DNA of 64,000 nucleotides from JAFIFT01 sp020051095. GTDB lineage: Bacteria; Pseudomonadota; Gammaproteobacteria; Legionellales; Legionellaceae. Both the position numbers and the translations under genes were made by a program. The DNA lies in contig NZ_CAXMZT010000001.1 in NCBI RefSeq assembly GCF_964199965.1, forward strand, positions 352,017 to 416,016, in the 5' to 3' direction. The notes under the pieces were generated by a model. That model was not told where the DNA came from. It saw nothing but the letters and a program-made list of their open reading frames with translations, and made no database searches. Below, in pieces: positions 1 through 8,123 of this stretch (position 1 is the first letter of the stretch; each line of letters starts with the position of its first letter).

Positions 1-210
1 CCTTGAAATAACGCGACGTATCGCATCGGCAACCATTTGATGGTTAACAATCATCCCTTCTTCAAAGGCTTCTTCAGGCACAGGCTCTATGCCAAAACCC
101 TTCACAGAATATTGGTCATTGTTTCTTTCTAACTCTAAGATTTTAACGGACTGCGAACTGATATCAATCCCGAGCATCGATTGTGATTTGGGGCCAAACC
201 ATTTCAGCAC
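1..210 (-). CDS. pilM: Type IV pilus assembly protein PilM (N-terminal part, cut by window edge)
   Basis: About 70 N-terminal residues are present; the rest lies left of the window. They begin LKWFGPKSQSMLGIDISS and continue with SVKILELER, the actin-like ATPase start typical of PilM, the cytoplasmic inner-membrane platform protein of type IV pili. The start is a GTG at 208-210 preceded by a GGGAG ribosome site, so no ATG is needed. In many gammaproteobacteria pilM diverges from the PBP1A gene. That arrangement is kept here except for one gene inserted between them. Family call is confident; function is from family knowledge. Confidence 0.85.
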   Translation of the reverse strand, partial: MLKWFGPKSQSMLGIDISSQSVKILELERNNDQYSVKGFGIEPVPEEAFEEGMIVNHQMVADAIRRVISR

Positions 211-445
211 GACTCGCAACTCCCTTTTTATATTTGTTATTCTTAAATAGGGTTGTACCCTAATCTTTTCATGTTAGCTGAAAGTTTAATAAATAGAAAT
301 AGATACGTTTAATTTATTGGTATGGATGGTCCAAAAAGATAATAACATTAATCTATTAGATAATTTTTGCAAAAAAGTCTTGCATCATCGGTTTGGTAAT
401 GTTTTACTCTAGTTGTCTTTGATTGCATTAAAACAGGAGTTTTGC

Positions 446-1231
446 ATGACTGATTTTCAGCTATTTATCAATGAATTAACACGTTTTCCTCTCAACTATC
501 TCAAACAAGTTGGGTGCTCAATTTCGGAAGCTGACTTTACATCATTTAATTCATATAAAACAGACTCAAAATACATTGAAAATCGTTTTGCACAGTTTAA
601 TGAAGAAGCTAAGAAATATGGCAGCGCTCGTATGCAATTAATTGAGTATGTTGTCAAAGCGATTTGCAATTGGCGTGAGAGTGCCTACGACATTGACAAA
701 TTTACTCAAAATCGGGATAAACTCGAAAAATCAATGGGTGAATTGTTAGCAAACTTATCACTTTTATTAGAAACTTCTAACAGCAATAGCATTGAAATTG
801 ATTCTGAACAGCTAGGTCACTATTCTTTGATAGGTTTAAAACCATCATGGACTAAAGCGAGTCGTGGCAATATTGCAATCACATCTTTTTTTGAAACAAT
901 AAAACCGATATATAAACAACAAGAAGATGTTAAAGCAATTTTAGATGATCATTATAACTTTTTTGAAAAGTTAGCCAATAAATCGTCTGATACAAAAGCA
1001 GAAATACCACAACCTAACAAAGAATTGGAAGAAACCCAGTTAGCTTTGAAAAGCCTCCAACAAGAATACCAACAATTAAAAGAATTAAATGAACAACAGC
1101 TGCGAACTCAACAAGAAGCCTCAGCAAACACTTCCAAGGCCTTACCATCACAGCTTGGGCTGCTAAAAGACTCGACCAAAACCTCATCAGAGTCACAAAA
1201 AACAACTGTAACTATGAGTAAGTGGTTATAG
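446..1231 (+). CDS. Unrecognised coiled-coil protein between pilM and mrcA
   Basis: A 261-residue acidic, helix-rich, probably soluble protein with no signal peptide or membrane segment. The ATG at 446 follows a CAGGAG ribosome site; the longer reading from a TTG at 413 is less likely. Residues about 190-225 (ELEETQLALKSLQQEYQQLK) are a Gln/Leu/Glu-rich coiled coil, and the last 30 residues are Ser/Thr/Lys-rich and probably disordered. The first half resembles helical-bundle granule or cell-shape proteins only in composition. I do not recognise the family and assign no function. It sits in the usually conserved pilM/mrcA divergent interval. Confidence 0.6.
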   Translation: MTDFQLFINELTRFPLNYLKQVGCSISEADFTSFNSYKTDSKYIENRFAQFNEEAKKYGSARMQLIEYVVKAICNWRESAYDIDKFTQNRDKLEKSMGELLANLSLLLETSNSNSIEIDSEQLGHYSLIGLKPSWTKASRGNIAITSFFETIKPIYKQQEDVKAILDDHYNFFEKLANKSSDTKAEIPQPNKELEETQLALKSLQQEYQQLKELNEQQLRTQQEASANTSKALPSQLGLLKDSTKTSSESQKTTVTMSKWL

Positions 1232-1309
1232 TGGTTAAAGACATTGGTGACACTTAATGAATGCTTAACCGTGTACTTATATGAAAAATTAGCTAATAAT
1301 ATTCATTTG

Positions 1310-1324
1310 CCGGTATAATACCGG
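1310..1324 (+). promoter_or_regulatory. Perfect 7+1+7 palindrome containing a TATAAT box upstream of mrcA
   Basis: CCGGTAT-A-ATACCGG is a perfect inverted repeat whose centre contains TATAAT (1314-1319), 26 bases before the mrcA ATG. No good -35 hexamer is placed 16-18 bases upstream. It may be an operator overlapping the -10 box, or chance. Confidence 0.3.
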
Positions 1325-1349
1325 GTAATTTACTTAATGTGCTAACATC

Positions 1350-3707
1350 ATGAAAAAAATTGGATACTTTTGGCGAACTGGTTTATGGGCGCTTATTAGC
1401 TTATCATTTGCGATTTTGCTGATGGTCATCATTCTATATATCTATGCCTCAAGCCAATTACCAGATGTTGAGTCGTTAAAAACGGTTCAGTTGCAAGTGC
1501 CATTACGCATTTATACTAAAGATGGTTTATTAATCCAGGAATACGGTGAAAAAAAACGTATTCCTGTCGATTATAAAGACATTCCGCAGGATCTTGTCCA
1601 TGCCGTTCTGGCCACCGAAGACCAGCGATTTTTTGAACATCCTGGTGTCGACATCATGGGTCTTGGTCGTGCTGCGATTAGCGTCATCCAATCCGGCAGT
1701 AAATCGCAAGGTGGTAGTACCATTACCATGCAAGTTGCTAGAAATTTCTTCCTCAGCCGCAAAAAGACCTATTTTCGAAAATTTAATGAAATTTTATTAG
1801 CCATCAAAATCGACCGTGAATTAAGTAAAGAAAAAATTCTTGAGTTGTATTTTAATAAGGTCTATTTAGGAAACCGTGCCTACGGCGTGGGCGCTGCAGC
1901 GATGGTCTATTATGGTAAGTCTCTTAAAGAACTAACCCTCGCCCAGAAAGCGATGATTGCGGGACTCCCTCAAGCACCTTCGACCCAAAACCCAATTGCT
2001 AATCCACTGGCCGCCAAAAAACGCCGGAATCATGTATTAGAACGATTATTAGAAGAAGGGTTCATCACAAAAGAAGCCTATGCCGAAGCCATCAACGAGC
2101 CTATCACCGCAAAATACCACGGAACAACCATTGACGTCGAAGCACCCTATGTGGCGGAGATGATACGTAACTCGTTGTACCAACATTTCGGACCAGATGC
2201 ATACACAAAAGGATACAAAGTATACACCACCATTGATAGTAAAATGCAGCAAGCTGCTAATCAAGCAGTTGAGGATGGACTTATCGCTTATGATAAACGA
2301 CATGGATATCGCGGACCAATTGCCAATGTTGGCGATGTCCATGAAGAAAAAATGGATAGTGTTTACACCATTTTAAAGCAATATCCAATCATACAAGATT
2401 TAACACCTGCGGTCGTCGTGTCAGTCCAAAATAAGCAAGCCAAATTGCTTTCAAGACAGTCAACAAATATTCAATTAAATTGGTCAGGTATGAGCTGGGC
2501 ACGCCCTACTCTACGCCATGGATGGGTAGGAAAATCACCTCAAACCGCCAATGAAATATTAAAAGTAGGCGATGTCGTCTATGTGCGCAAAATTGGCGAT
2601 GAGTGGGAGTTGGCACAACTTCCTGAAATTGAAGGTGCTTTAATTGCGATGCGTCCAAATGACGGCGCCATCCAAGCACTTGTCGGTGGGTTTAATTTCC
2701 AAAAAAGCAAATTCAACCGGGTTACCCAGATGGAGCGACAGCCAGGCTCAAGCTTCAAACCCTTTGTTTACGCTGCAGCGTTAAATAAGGGTTATACCTT
2801 AGCCACATTAGTAAACGATGCCCCTATCGTTATGCAAGATCCGTCCCAAGCGGGTTTATGGCGCCCTCATAATGCTAACCGTACCTTTGGTGGCCCAACT
2901 CGGCTAAAACAAGGTTTAATTCGATCACGCAACTTGGTTTCAATACGAATCCTAAACGATATCGGCATAGACTACGCCATCGACTTTATTTCAAAATTTG
3001 GATTTGATAAAAATTCCTTACCTTATTCATTATCGCTCGCATTAGGCAGCTTATCGGTGAGTCCTTTACAAATTGCGACGGCTTATTCGGTATTTGCTAA
3101 TGGTGGCTATTTAGTGGATCCTTATCTTATCGTAAAAATTACAGACTCTGATGGCAACATCATCCTCAAAGCAAATCCCGAAATTGCTTGTGCATTAGAC
3201 TGTGATAAAAGGAAAACGAAAGCAAAACAAGTCATACCGAATGATTTGGCCTTCCTGATGACTACCGCTCTACGCGATGTCGTACAAAAAGGGACAGCCA
3301 GAGCAGCCAAAACACTTAAAAGAGAGGATATTGCTGGCAAAACAGGAACCACCAACGAACAAGTCGATACATGGTTTTCAGGGTACACCCCTGATTTAGT
3401 TAGCACTGTCTGGGTTGGGTATGACAACCCTCGTTCAGTTCATGAGTATGCTGCCCAGCTGGCTCTTCCGATGTGGGTGGATTTTATGAAACGCATTATG
3501 GATAAACTGCCTATCAGAGATCTAGCGCCTCCTGCAAATGTCGTTGCGATTCCAATCGATGAGAATACAGGGCAACTTGCGAAAGCTAACCAACCTCACA
3601 CAATCATTGAATTTTTCCGCGAAAATGAAAAGCCGAATGATGATACAGGATACACACCTGTCAACGATCAATTCGACCAAAGCGATGTGGAAGAGAATCT
3701 GTATTAG
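1350..3707 (+). CDS. mrcA: Penicillin-binding protein 1A, bifunctional peptidoglycan glycosyltransferase/transpeptidase
   Basis: This 785-residue class A PBP polymerises lipid II and cross-links peptidoglycan in the periplasm. One N-terminal membrane anchor (residues about 9-31) is followed by the glycosyltransferase domain with ATEDQRFFEHPGVD (catalytic Glu) and GGSTITMQVARNFF. An OB-like insert follows, then the transpeptidase domain with the SSFK box (nucleophile Ser467), the SRN box and KTGTT. Length fits the PBP1A family. The acidic C-terminal tail is normal. It is transcribed away from pilM, the common gammaproteobacterial arrangement. No terminator was seen before the IS element at 3898. 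Confidence 0.95.
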   Translation: MKKIGYFWRTGLWALISLSFAILLMVIILYIYASSQLPDVESLKTVQLQVPLRIYTKDGLLIQEYGEKKRIPVDYKDIPQDLVHAVLATEDQRFFEHPGVDIMGLGRAAISVIQSGSKSQGGSTITMQVARNFFLSRKKTYFRKFNEILLAIKIDRELSKEKILELYFNKVYLGNRAYGVGAAAMVYYGKSLKELTLAQKAMIAGLPQAPSTQNPIANPLAAKKRRNHVLERLLEEGFITKEAYAEAINEPITAKYHGTTIDVEAPYVAEMIRNSLYQHFGPDAYTKGYKVYTTIDSKMQQAANQAVEDGLIAYDKRHGYRGPIANVGDVHEEKMDSVYTILKQYPIIQDLTPAVVVSVQNKQAKLLSRQSTNIQLNWSGMSWARPTLRHGWVGKSPQTANEILKVGDVVYVRKIGDEWELAQLPEIEGALIAMRPNDGAIQALVGGFNFQKSKFNRVTQMERQPGSSFKPFVYAAALNKGYTLATLVNDAPIVMQDPSQAGLWRPHNANRTFGGPTRLKQGLIRSRNLVSIRILNDIGIDYAIDFISKFGFDKNSLPYSLSLALGSLSVSPLQIATAYSVFANGGYLVDPYLIVKITDSDGNIILKANPEIACALDCDKRKTKAKQVIPNDLAFLMTTALRDVVQKGTARAAKTLKREDIAGKTGTTNEQVDTWFSGYTPDLVSTVWVGYDNPRSVHEYAAQLALPMWVDFMKRIMDKLPIRDLAPPANVVAIPIDENTGQLAKANQPHTIIEFFRENEKPNDDTGYTPVNDQFDQSDVEENLY

Positions 3708-3897
3708 TCACTGTAAAGCTATTTTGTGCTGATGGAGCATCACATTGTCGAAGATAAGGTTAGGAACGATGATTTACTGATCCGACGCTTTATTAGAGCC
3801 AATCCCAAGCATATGGAATAATCAATGAAACGTTGGGTTAAACATAAAACCCATGGATTATATGGAATTTTTTAAATAAAAAGTGGTTTTCGGTAGT

Positions 3898-4958
3898 GTT
3901 TAAATAACTGTGTCATCTCTTTGAACTTGTTATAATTTCAACACTTAAAAGAGGTGATCATGAATAAGAATAAAAAGATAGATTTATCCAATTTTGATTT
4001 CAACGATTTTAAGGCAGAGGCCTTAACTCAATTAAAGTCTGGCCAGTCCCTTACTGGTAAAGACGGTATCTTAACCCCTCTGACTAAAGAGCTTCTTGAA
4101 GCAGCCTTGGAAGGTGAAATGAAGGCTCATATTTCTGATTGTCATGAGTCGGGCCTTAGCAATCGTCGCAATGGCAAAACATCCAAGTTAATGAAATCTA
4201 CAACAGGTGCTTTTGAATTAGAGACTCGACGTGACAGAGAAGGACTTTTTGAGCCTGAAATTATTAAGAAGCGTCAAACGGTATTAAATGAGTCATTAGA
4301 CACTAAAGTGCTGGCGTTATATGCCCTAGGTATGAGCTATGAAGCTATAAGTGAGCACCTGGCTGAAATGTATGGCCTTGACGTATCATCAGCTAAAATC
4401 AGTCTCATCACGGATAAATTGTTGCCTATGATTACCGAATGGCGCAATAGGTCATTAGAGTCTGAATATCCTATTGCCTTTTTAGACGCCATGCATTTTA
4501 AAGTACGCGTTGAGGGCAAAGTCACAAGTAAGGCATTTATGGCTGATTTAAAGCTTGTGTATAAAGCATCTAGCAAAGATTTAGCTGAGCATCATCTGCT
4601 TGAGCTAGAGGAGAAATGGGGCAAGAAATACCCAGCAGTTATGAAGTCATGGAATAATAACTGGGAAGCTTTATCTCAATTCTTCAAATACCCTGAGGAA
4701 CTAAGACGCATCATTTACACCACAAATATCGTAGAGGGGTTCCATCGCCAAATTCGCAAGTACACCAAAAACAAAGGCGCTTTTACTAGCGAAAATGCCC
4801 TGATAAAGCTTATTTATTGTGCTTGCCAAAAAGTACTGGAAAAATGGAATCAACCCATGCACAATTGGGCGCTTATCGCTTCCCAGCTTCATATTTATTT
4901 TGAAGACCGTATGAACCTGAGACTTAGATAATCAATGAGGTGACACAGTTAGATGAAC
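3898..4958 (+). mobile_element. IS256-family insertion sequence, copy A1 (both ends present, transposase internally deleted)
   Basis: The ends are an imperfect 27-bp inverted repeat: GTTTAAATAACTGTGTCATC at 3898 and its counterpart (reverse complement GTTCATCTAACTGTGTCACC) ending at 4958. The right end is fixed independently, because a second copy at 9513-9718 shares sequence up to the same GAAC and then diverges. No target duplication is visible (flanks tcggtagt and tctctaaa), which suggests rearrangement or age. The element is 1061 bp, short for a family of about 1.3 kb because of the internal deletion. Confidence 0.85.
3960..4931 (+). pseudogene. IS256-family (mutator-type) transposase with in-frame internal deletion
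   Basis: 323 residues from the ATG at 3960 (GAGG ribosome site); the family is usually about 400. Landmarks include LTKELLEAALEGEMKAHI, NRRNGKTSKLMKS, the first catalytic Asp in FLDAMHFKVRVEGK, then KKYPAVMKSWNNNW and the C-terminal catalytic Glu in TTNIVEGFHRQIRKYTKNKG. After VTSKA (about 4533-4538) the sequence jumps straight to MADLKLVYKA. About 75 residues are missing, including the segment that normally carries the second catalytic Asp (DGLKGF-type motif) and the CIVHQ region. The reading frame is open but the enzyme should be inactive. Confidence 0.85.
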
Positions 4959-5177
4959 TCTCTAAAATGAAAAATTGCGGGTTAAATCTTTCTCTTTGCA
5001 ATACAGCTCAGTTTTATATCCATCTTGATTCTACCGTACCATCCGCCACTAATATGTGAAATCTAAGGTTGAACATGGCATCCCACGGATATTTCTGCGG
5101 AGTCATTCCTCCACTAATTTGTCCTTATTCCTTGTAAAGAATCAAGATTTCATGCTGGGCTTTTCAGCCCCGTCTTC

Positions 5178-5645
5178 TCACCAATTCTTCGAGTTTGGTT
5201 TTAACTCCTCATCCTCACCTAAAGTTTCTAATCGTTGCGGAGGGTTATTGCTGTTACTAAAGAAACCATTATTGCCAACTTTAGATATAGATGTAGTTTC
5301 GATATTAGATGCTAAAAGTAGAAGCAATAACAAATCAGAATTATCCAAAATTGGTAAGTTAAAAAATGTTGATGGCACAGTATCCTTAACTTGCGATTGA
5401 GGAATTGACTCAATTATTTCTTTTATTTTACTTAATGCTTCATTTTTTTCAGAACTCTCTTCTAATCGTTGAAATTTTTTTTCGATACTTTCAAATAAAG
5501 AGCGTATTCTGCTGGAGTTGGACTTAGTCTGGAGAAGAGCTTGTATAATATTAAAAGTGCTTATTTCTAAAATAATAGTATTAATGGCAAACAACAATTT
5601 ATCATTTACATCCTTATGCTCATTTGTAAAAGTAACTGGCATCAT
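5178..5645 (-). CDS. Small unknown protein translationally overlapping the FAD oxidoreductase
   Basis: 155 residues with no signal peptide. The first 100 residues are predicted helical (NTIILEISTFNIIQALLQTK, then a KKFQRLEESSEKNEALSKIK coiled coil). A short hydrophobic run (DLLLLLLLASNIE) follows, then a Ser/Asn-rich tail ending GEDEELKPNSKNW. The start overlaps the end of the upstream oxidoreductase gene by 26 bases, suggesting co-translation. I recognise no family. The acidic cluster close to the C-terminus resembles the E-block of Dot/Icm secretion substrates, but that is only an impression. Base use is AT-rich like the rest of the islet. Confidence 0.55.
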   Translation of the reverse strand: MMPVTFTNEHKDVNDKLLFAINTIILEISTFNIIQALLQTKSNSSRIRSLFESIEKKFQRLEESSEKNEALSKIKEIIESIPQSQVKDTVPSTFFNLPILDNSDLLLLLLLASNIETTSISKVGNNGFFSNSNNPPQRLETLGEDEELKPNSKNW

Positions 5646-6996
5646 ATTGTGAGCTTTTATTAACCAACCAATATATATTTAGAGCCTCGAGACTCAATAC
5701 GGGAGAGCGTTCTCTGGTCGCTATTTGAGAAAATTGTTCTTTAACTCCTTTGTAAGCTAAGTTGCCCGCGATCAGTTGATACTCATTTTTCTTATCTTCG
5801 TTTAAATTGGGCAATGTTGTAGCTGCTTTTTCATAAATGTCACTAAAATAATCGATGCCACTTGATATGCATTTTTCTCTTCCTCTTAACATACTGGTTA
5901 ATGATTCTTTATATTGCCCATTAATAAATTCAAATGTTTTGTTTTCAATAGCAAGTGCATCAATAGATTGTATGCTTCCGTCTTTAACTGTTATATTTTG
6001 AATTACGTGTTCGAAACACGTTATTCCTGAATTTACACCGTGCGCAAGACGATAATCAAAACCTTTTAGTGCATCAAAACCTACAATTACGGTAGGTAAG
6101 CACTTAGATTCATGAATTACTTTGTTTAATACATAAGGTATACTTTGGAATCCTACTATCCGAGGTTTCACACCATATTTTCTTGAGGGTTTCAACTCAG
6201 TATAATCGTTAATCTTACCATCGCTATATATATCCAACAGCAGTTTCATCCAATCTCGCTGTTGATTTTGATCTAAATTAGCTGGTGCCTCCATATAGAG
6301 GCATACCTTCGATCCTTGACTGTAGGTATAAAACGTTGGAAACGTCTCATAATACCATCCTAATGCTAGCAATTTTTCTCTTATTTCGATGTTCCTTTGT
6401 AATGAGCTACGTTGAACATTCAGCGGCATGCTCGTGTCCTGTATAGGCACATAAGTTAACAAAGAATCATTATTAGGAATTATTACATGTGCCACTATAT
6501 GATCTGGTATGGGATTAATAGCAACTAATGATTGTGTTTCAAAAACGGGGCCAGCGTTGATTGATTGCTGATATTCATTGACCGCTTGCACTACAGCGGC
6601 TTTTCTTCCTGAACAATCAAAAACATAATCAGCAGGATATACGCCAAATGAATTATCCTTTTTAAGAGTGATTACCCCTTTGACTTTAGTTTCGGTTTCG
6701 GCTTGCAATCCGATAAATTCTTCATCAATAAAGGAAACTTTTAAATCTTTTAAGTTTCTGTACAGCTCGCGCTCTAATTCTTTGATGTGATGCGCTTCCG
6801 AATGGGGCGTTTCGATACCTGTATTATAAGAAACTATTTCAAATGTTTCATGATTCAAATGGCCTGGTCTAGTATAATTATTTTCCGGACGCTTTTCTAT
6901 AATTACTATATTTTTAGCGTTAACCCCTAAATTTAATAACCGAGTTGCTTCATACAGACCGCCTAAACCCGCGCCAATAATTACATGAGTAGCCAT
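5620..6996 (-). CDS. FAD-dependent oxidoreductase of unknown substrate
   Basis: A 458-residue protein. The N-terminal Rossmann motif is HVIIGAGLGGLYEATRLL (residues 4-21), followed by the dinucleotide-binding acidic end IVIIEKRPE and a second motif YVFDCSGRKAAVVQAV near residue 130. The layout is that of an FAD-binding hydroxylase/monooxygenase-like flavoprotein, but the canonical GD motif with the flavin-binding Asp is replaced by VIVGFDALKGFDYRLAHGVN around residue 310. The C-terminal 100 residues are helical and unrecognised. ATG at 6996 is preceded by AGGTG. It lies in an IS-bounded islet and overlaps a small unknown gene. The substrate cannot be inferred. Confidence 0.75.
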   Translation of the reverse strand: MATHVIIGAGLGGLYEATRLLNLGVNAKNIVIIEKRPENNYTRPGHLNHETFEIVSYNTGIETPHSEAHHIKELERELYRNLKDLKVSFIDEEFIGLQAETETKVKGVITLKKDNSFGVYPADYVFDCSGRKAAVVQAVNEYQQSINAGPVFETQSLVAINPIPDHIVAHVIIPNNDSLLTYVPIQDTSMPLNVQRSSLQRNIEIREKLLALGWYYETFPTFYTYSQGSKVCLYMEAPANLDQNQQRDWMKLLLDIYSDGKINDYTELKPSRKYGVKPRIVGFQSIPYVLNKVIHESKCLPTVIVGFDALKGFDYRLAHGVNSGITCFEHVIQNITVKDGSIQSIDALAIENKTFEFINGQYKESLTSMLRGREKCISSGIDYFSDIYEKAATTLPNLNEDKKNEYQLIAGNLAYKGVKEQFSQIATRERSPVLSLEALNIYWLVNKSSQYDASYFYK

Positions 6997-7381
6997 AGAA
7001 TAACACCTACTAATTCGACAAATGAGCGTTTATTATACAGAATAAAAATTAAGGAAATATTAGGCTGTGTTGACAATAGGTGTGCTCTTGAACTATCTCT
7101 ACTACTTATGCGGAAGAGAATCCAACATTTAGCTCAATATATGAGGAGCAATTTGGGAGTAAGCGAGATTAGATCTGGCAAAAAGAAAGTTACCTGCATT
7201 AGTTCGCGCCTTTTTACATTACTTTAATATGGAGTCTGAAGTAGACAGCTTCTGTAATGAGCTCCGCAACTGTTTAAAATAACCACCGGTAGCCACAATG
7301 CTATCTATACTGACAAAAACTGTCACTATATACCGGTATCCTGTCTCATCTCATTAATCCCTTGTATAAAGGAGTTTTATC
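6997..7381. other. Intergenic region between divergent genes
   Basis: 385 bases separate the start of the FAD oxidoreductase from the EVE gene. A possible -10 box for the minus-strand gene (TATAAT read on the minus strand, 7032-7037) and an inverted repeat at 7311-7325 are the only signals. A short open frame at 6985-7227 on the plus strand has no ribosome site and looks like chance. Confidence 0.5.
7311..7325 (+). promoter_or_regulatory. TGACA-N5-TGTCA inverted repeat upstream of the EVE-domain gene
   Basis: A perfect 5+5+5 dyad, tgacaAAAACtgtca, is followed at once by an AT-rich CTATATA that could be a -10 region. It lies 57 bases before the ATG. It has the shape of an operator for a small dimeric regulator; no regulator gene is adjacent. 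Confidence 0.35.
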
Positions 7382-7804
7382 ATGCCAAATTGGATAGCTA
7401 TTGCCTCAGCAGAGCATGTTCAAATAGGTCGGCAAGAAGGATTTATGCAAGTTTGTCATGGTAAGTGCGCTCCTTTACAACGTATGAAACCCAATGATTG
7501 GGTCGTCTATTATTCTCCTACCATCACATTTGGAGGTAAAGACAAGCTACAATCGTTTACCGCATTAGGAAAAATTAAAGAGGGCGATCCCTATCAAGTC
7601 GATATGGGCAATGGCTTTTGTCCATTTCGCAGGGATGTAAACTGGCTTACGTCACAAGTGGCAGCGATACAGCCCTTGATAGGTCAACTTGGATTTATAA
7701 ACAATAAGAAAAACTGGGGATATGCGTTTCGTTTTGGTCTAATTGCTATCAATGATGAAGACATGCAACGGATAATTAAAGCCATGCAAGGCACAGATAA
7801 CTAG
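7382..7804 (+). CDS. EVE domain-containing protein, UPF0310 family
   Basis: A 140-residue single-domain protein that fills the whole EVE fold, of the PUA/YTH-like superfamily. Motifs include WIAIASAEHVQIG, GFMQVCHGKCAPLQRMKPND, WVVYYSPTITFGGK, FRRDVNW and the C-terminal NKKNWGYAFRFGL. EVE proteins bind modified bases in RNA or DNA; several act with restriction or toxin partners, while many UPF0310 members stand alone. A strong AAGGAG ribosome site precedes the ATG by 7 bases. Within an IS-bounded islet a defence-related role is possible, but no restriction partner is visible. Confidence 0.85.
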   Translation: MPNWIAIASAEHVQIGRQEGFMQVCHGKCAPLQRMKPNDWVVYYSPTITFGGKDKLQSFTALGKIKEGDPYQVDMGNGFCPFRRDVNWLTSQVAAIQPLIGQLGFINNKKNWGYAFRFGLIAINDEDMQRIIKAMQGTDN

Positions 7805-7843
7805 GCATCGGATGAAACAATACAATGTGTAACGGCCCACGCA

Positions 7844-7980
7844 ATCCCAAACGCTACGCTGAATTTGGGATGGCTCCCCGCCTGCGCGCTGAGGAATCCT
7901 GGCATTTTGTAAGTAACTAGAATTATGAATGATAATAGTGCTCATAATTCATGTCGTTCCCACGCAGGCGGGAAACCATT
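7844..7980. repeat. Palindromic intergenic repeats
   Basis: ATCCCAAA (7844-7851) pairs with TTTGGGAT (7864-7871) just after the EVE gene and may act as its terminator. A second pair has cccgcctgcgcgc near 7877 and acgcaggcggga near 7963. These are REP-like sequences of the kind scattered between genes in many gammaproteobacteria. The rest of 7805-8123 shows nothing else. Confidence 0.5.
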
Positions 7981-8123
7981 TATCATGATGGCACTTCACT
8001 TTGTTTGAGGCATGGTTCCCTTAATTTCACAAACGAGGAGTTACAAAAATGATAATAGAAAGCTCAGTCTATGCATTTTTTAGTTAAACGGTAGGTGTAT
8101 TTAGCCGAACGTATACGATTAAC

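Noticed and set aside
3732..3821. 29-codon frame after mrcA beginning MEHHIVEDKVRN
   Set aside because: Could be the end of a decayed gene, but too short and without a ribosome site.
3890..4966. Target-site duplication of IS element A1
   Set aside because: The flanking 8-mers do not match.
5056..5400. 114-codon plus-strand frame
   Set aside because: Shadow of the minus-strand 155-residue gene.
6985..7227. 80-codon frame overlapping the start of the FAD oxidoreductase gene
   Set aside because: No ribosome site, starts antisense inside another gene, no family resemblance.
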